Positions 5,488-7,555 of a stretch of 7,555 bases of DNA are shown here, piece after piece. This DNA comes from DAIDHK01 sp035510695 (GTDB taxonomy: Bacteria > Patescibacteriota > Microgenomatia > Levybacterales > UBA12049): positions 1 to 7,555 of the forward strand of contig DATKGO010000033.1 of NCBI GenBank assembly GCA_035510695.1. The letters are read 5' to 3'. The notes beneath the pieces were generated by a model. That model saw only the letters and a program-made list of their open reading frames with translations, had not been told where the DNA came from and ran no database searches. How positions within the stretch are numbered: the first letter of the stretch is position 1; every line of letters begins with the position of its first letter. Made by a program: the position numbers and the translations under genes.

Positions 5488-6306
5488 ATGGCTTTACTTC
5501 TTTATACGGGTGTTGCTGGTACTGGCAAAACGCTTTACGCTATTCAAAAATACATAATTCCTGAACTTTCGAAAGGCAATCAGATTTACACGAACATTGA
5601 CGGTATTGTATTAGCAAGAATATCGTTGTTATTTGATCAGGATCTTATTCAGCTAGAAAGGGGTTTTCATGATCTTAAAGATCCAGGTCGATTTTGGGAG
5701 GAGTTAAAACAAAATTCAATGTGTGTTTTGGATGAAGCGCAAAACATTTTTTCTAATCGTAATTGGCAAGATAGAAATAATGTGGATTGTGTAAAATATC
5801 TCATGGAACATAGGCATTACGGTCATCAGCTAGTTTTTATATCTCCGCATATAGATGCAATGGATGCGGGTATTAGGAGAGTTGCCGAATTGACATATAA
5901 GCATAAAAGTTTTTCTATAATTGGTGGTGCAAAGACGGTGAAATGTGCTGTTTTTTCTCAGGCGAATATTAATAATGAACCGCTTCAGACTTTTACTTGG
6001 AAACATGATACTCGAATTTACGATTGTTATAAATCGTATTTTTTAGAAGGTACCGTTGAAAAAAAGGTTAAGGTCAATATATTCCGTGACCCGAAGCTAA
6101 TATTTATTGTTTTGGTTGTCATTGCATCGTCGATTTGGGCTATAAGTTCTTTTCCTAAAATGAGTCATAGGTTTTTTAATAAGGGACATAAAATATCTTC
6201 GTCAGTTAAATTGAACATGCCGGATATAAAGTCTGTTCGTTCTCAGGCGATAATTATTAATGATTCTCTATTGGTAGGGAAAGATTATAGAAGGGTAATA
6301 AGATGA
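5488..6306 (+). CDS. gI: Zot / pI-type assembly ATPase, 272 aa
   Basis: This inner-membrane ATPase powers extrusion of filamentous phage and is the hallmark gene of inoviruses. The cytoplasmic N-terminal domain has a Walker A motif GVAGTGKT (residues 8-15) and a Walker B motif MCVLDEAQ (78-85), the DEAQ form common in Zot proteins. HRHYGHQLVFISPHID (108-123) fits the conserved strand downstream of Walker B. A single membrane helix (about 203-220) follows a basic stretch (EKKVKVNIFRDPK), leaving a periplasmic tail of some 50 residues, expected to contact the secretin. The ribosome site AAGGGGGGA lies about 8 bases before the ATG. The gene overlaps the secretin gene by ATGA. Its length is in the low to middle part of the family range. 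Confidence 0.93.
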   Translation: MALLLYTGVAGTGKTLYAIQKYIIPELSKGNQIYTNIDGIVLARISLLFDQDLIQLERGFHDLKDPGRFWEELKQNSMCVLDEAQNIFSNRNWQDRNNVDCVKYLMEHRHYGHQLVFISPHIDAMDAGIRRVAELTYKHKSFSIIGGAKTVKCAVFSQANINNEPLQTFTWKHDTRIYDCYKSYFLEGTVEKKVKVNIFRDPKLIFIVLVVIASSIWAISSFPKMSHRFFNKGHKISSSVKLNMPDIKSVRSQAIIINDSLLVGKDYRRVIR

Positions 6307-7334
6307 TCACGGTTAAAAATCTTAGATTTATGATGGTAATCATTCTCTATTTGTCAAGCAATGCATTGTCAACCGAGAAGCAAAATACTTATTCTATAGA
6401 TGGAAATTATTCCTACCATGACGCGCTGCGTGCATTAGGGCTAAAAACTAATCGATCGGTTTTAGGTGCTACTTCTGGTCTTGAATTGATTAGGCCGTTT
6501 GATATATGCAATAAGTCTTTTAAGGAGGCTGTTGAGGAGGTTAAGAAAAATCTAAAAACGGATGGTTATTTGCTTTATCTTGATACGAATATGTTCTATG
6601 TAGTAAGGGAAGATAGTTTAATGGAACGAGAGCAGTCGAAAAAAGATTCTGTTTACGTGGTGTTATTACCTTATTCAAAGCACTATGTTGTTACTTCAAG
6701 TAAGTCGGAATACCTGAATTCAAAGATAATTGATAGGGAAAATTATGTTAAGGACTCAATTGAAAAATATCATAAAACTCATTTTAATGTTTATCGTTGC
6801 GATATGTATATGATCGGTTCTACGGTAAATGATAGTTCTTCTAGGGGCATTTTGTTAGGAAGCCCGTTAAATTTGAGTGTTTCGACTAGTAGCATTATGT
6901 CAACTAATATACAGTTAGGCTTGGTGGCCGGAGATAATTATGTAAGAGATTCACTTAATTTTCAAAGGCATTTAATCTTTTTCCTTAGGGGCGATTCTTC
7001 AATTAATTTAATGTTCGGTGACGAGTCTAGGCGGTCTAATGCGGTAATTACTTCGGCCACTGGTGCTGTTTCGACGTCTTATGAGTCTGTTTATAATGGT
7101 CTAAATTTGGATGTAGGGCCTACACATTATAGGCTGACTTATAGGTTGGATGCAAACCAGATAGCGCTTTCTGGGGTACCCGGGAGCCTTGTGGTAGGTT
7201 CTTCTCTTTTTAATGATGTTCAGTTACAAAGAAATTGGTTAATATTTAAATACCATACCAAATCAATGGTACTTTTTTATTTCGCTGCATACTTAAACGT
7301 ACAGAAAATGCAACAAGAAATAAAAGAAGAATAG
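6303..7334 (+). CDS. gIV: Phage secretin (pIV-like outer-membrane exit channel), 343 aa
   Basis: It probably forms the outer-membrane ring through which the phage leaves, in contact with pI. A signal peptide spans 1-23 (cleavage near ALS/T). Residues about 36-103 look like a secretin N0 domain: SYHDALRALGLKTN, then KSFKEAVEEVKKNL and a final strand MFYVVRED. After a charged linker, the C-terminal part (about 160-343) shows secretin-like order: a strand ending near the RGI at 181-183, an NGLNLDVGP segment (265-273), GVPGS plus GSSLF (291-303), and a closing strand SMVLFYFAAYLNVQ that fits the end of Ff pIV. At 343 aa it is shorter than Ff pIV (about 400) and seems to lack a full second N-domain. 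AGAAGGG precedes the ATG, which overlaps the pI stop. The call is by pattern and could be tested by profile search. Confidence 0.72.
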   Translation: MITVKNLRFMMVIILYLSSNALSTEKQNTYSIDGNYSYHDALRALGLKTNRSVLGATSGLELIRPFDICNKSFKEAVEEVKKNLKTDGYLLYLDTNMFYVVREDSLMEREQSKKDSVYVVLLPYSKHYVVTSSKSEYLNSKIIDRENYVKDSIEKYHKTHFNVYRCDMYMIGSTVNDSSSRGILLGSPLNLSVSTSSIMSTNIQLGLVAGDNYVRDSLNFQRHLIFFLRGDSSINLMFGDESRRSNAVITSATGAVSTSYESVYNGLNLDVGPTHYRLTYRLDANQIALSGVPGSLVVGSSLFNDVQLQRNWLIFKYHTKSMVLFYFAAYLNVQKMQQEIKEE

Positions 7335-7430
7335 AGTCACCGGCCGGATCGACGGACGCGGCCGCAGGCCGCGACGGCGTACGGCCTGCTTGTTATAAAG
7401 GTTAAATAATCAATATAGGGAGTATGTTAA
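7335..7430. other. Main intergenic region: candidate replication origin and packaging signal
   Basis: This gap lies between the last gene and rep on the circle, where Ff-type phages place the origin and packaging signal. Bases 7340-7389 are 41/50 G or C by hand count, in sharp contrast to the AT-rich genome. They hold the palindrome CCGGCCGG (7340-7347), overlapping hairpins, and the repeat CGACGG (7350-7355 and 7372-7377). The second part (7390-7418) is AT-rich, with TATAAA at 7394-7399, and leads into the GGGAG ribosome site of rep. No convincing -35/-10 pair was found for rep. No nick site can be named. Confidence 0.65.
7357..7389. other. Two mutually exclusive GC-rich hairpins
   Basis: Hairpin A: CGCGGCC (7357-7363) pairs perfectly with GGCCGCG (7367-7373) around a GCA loop. 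Hairpin B: GCAGGCCG (7364-7371) pairs perfectly with CGGCCTGC (7382-7389) around a 10-base loop. They share 7367-7371, so only one can form at a time. No T run follows, so this is not an intrinsic terminator. Stable hairpins here fit a packaging signal or an origin on single-stranded phage DNA. Confidence 0.65.
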
Positions 7431-7555
7431 ATGCAAATTGGTATTTATGAGAGGGGTCTTACTATTAGTGGGCCTTTAAGGAATAATGGAAATAAGGGTG
7501 CTATCGGATCACGTGAGGTAAAAGGGTTTTCTAAACATTGTCGCAAAGCTCTTAC
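7419..7555. repeat. Terminal direct repeat, right copy
   Basis: Identical to bases 1-137. It gives the join of the circle: 7418 is followed by 1. The overlap should be counted once when the genome length is stated. Confidence 0.95.
7431..7555 (+). CDS. rep: Redundant 5' part of the replication initiator gene (circular overlap)
   Basis: This repeats the first 125 bases of the rep gene at 13-137 and runs off the end of the window. It is not a second gene or a pseudogene. It is useful because it shows the true upstream context of rep: an AT-rich stretch after the GC-rich hairpins, then GGGAG 8 bases before the ATG. Confidence 0.95.
   Translation, partial: MQIGIYERGLTISGPLRNNGNKGAIGSREVKGFSKHCRKAL

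Noticed and set aside
5488..6306. Internal start in pI for a pXI-like short product
   Set aside because: No in-frame ATG falls in the 77 codons before the membrane helix (none between residues 125 and 225).
7340..7389. GC-rich segment with a NotI-type site as adapter or cloning contamination
   Set aside because: It is placed exactly between the last gene and rep and forms overlapping perfect hairpins, as expected of an inovirus intergenic signal. Read coverage could still test it.
7388..7420. Similarity of the AT-rich leader to the phiX174 origin
   Set aside because: Only short pieces (CTTG, TATAG) match and the spacing differs; not enough to call a nick site.
1..7555. CRISPR array, tRNA, rRNA, insertion sequence or integrase
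   Set aside because: No regular spaced repeats, RNA gene pattern, transposase or recombinase motif was seen on either strand.

Overview
The window is almost certainly one complete, circular genome of a filamentous phage (inovirus, order Tubulavirales). Bases 1-137 recur exactly at 7419-7555, so the linear contig closes into a circle of 7418 bp. All recognisable genes lie on the + strand, tightly packed and often overlapping by 1-8 bases. Their order follows the inovirus plan: replication initiator, small DNA-binding or regulatory proteins, coat cluster, tip and adsorption proteins, Zot/pI assembly ATPase, and a pIV-type secretin. The DNA is AT-rich apart from one 50-base GC-rich island. TGA, TAA and TAG all serve as stops, so the standard bacterial code applies.

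The host cannot be named from sequence. A phage-encoded secretin with a signal peptide implies an outer membrane, hence a diderm bacterium. No integrase or transposase is present.

Layout. 13-861 is a rolling-circle HUH Rep. 874-1519 holds three consecutive tiny cysteine-rich proteins, two of them zinc-ribbon-like. A near-consensus sigma-70 promoter (1532-1560) then drives a 105-aa protein in the position of the ssDNA-binding protein pV. The coat cluster follows: a 64-aa membrane protein, a 12-codon leader-like ORF, a 45-aa coat-like protein, the 47-aa major coat protein, a strong intrinsic terminator (2511-2550), and a second 46-aa paralogue of the coat protein. Next come a 44-aa and a 155-aa membrane protein (the latter DUF2523/pVI-like), then a 195-aa and a 487-aa protein with pIII-like architecture that appear to share a cysteine module. 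A 112-base gap with repeats and a hairpin precedes pI (5488-6306), which overlaps the secretin gene (6303-7334). The final gap (7335-7430) contains the GC-rich hairpins and is the best candidate for origin and packaging signal.

How the parts work together. Rep nicks the double-stranded form and drives rolling-circle synthesis. The pV-like protein would coat the single strands. The coat and tip proteins wait in the inner membrane, pI powers assembly there, and the secretin forms the outer-membrane exit pore. Features most worth attention are the duplicated coat gene split by a terminator, the paired pIII-like proteins, the cysteine-rich trio, and the two structured non-coding regions.
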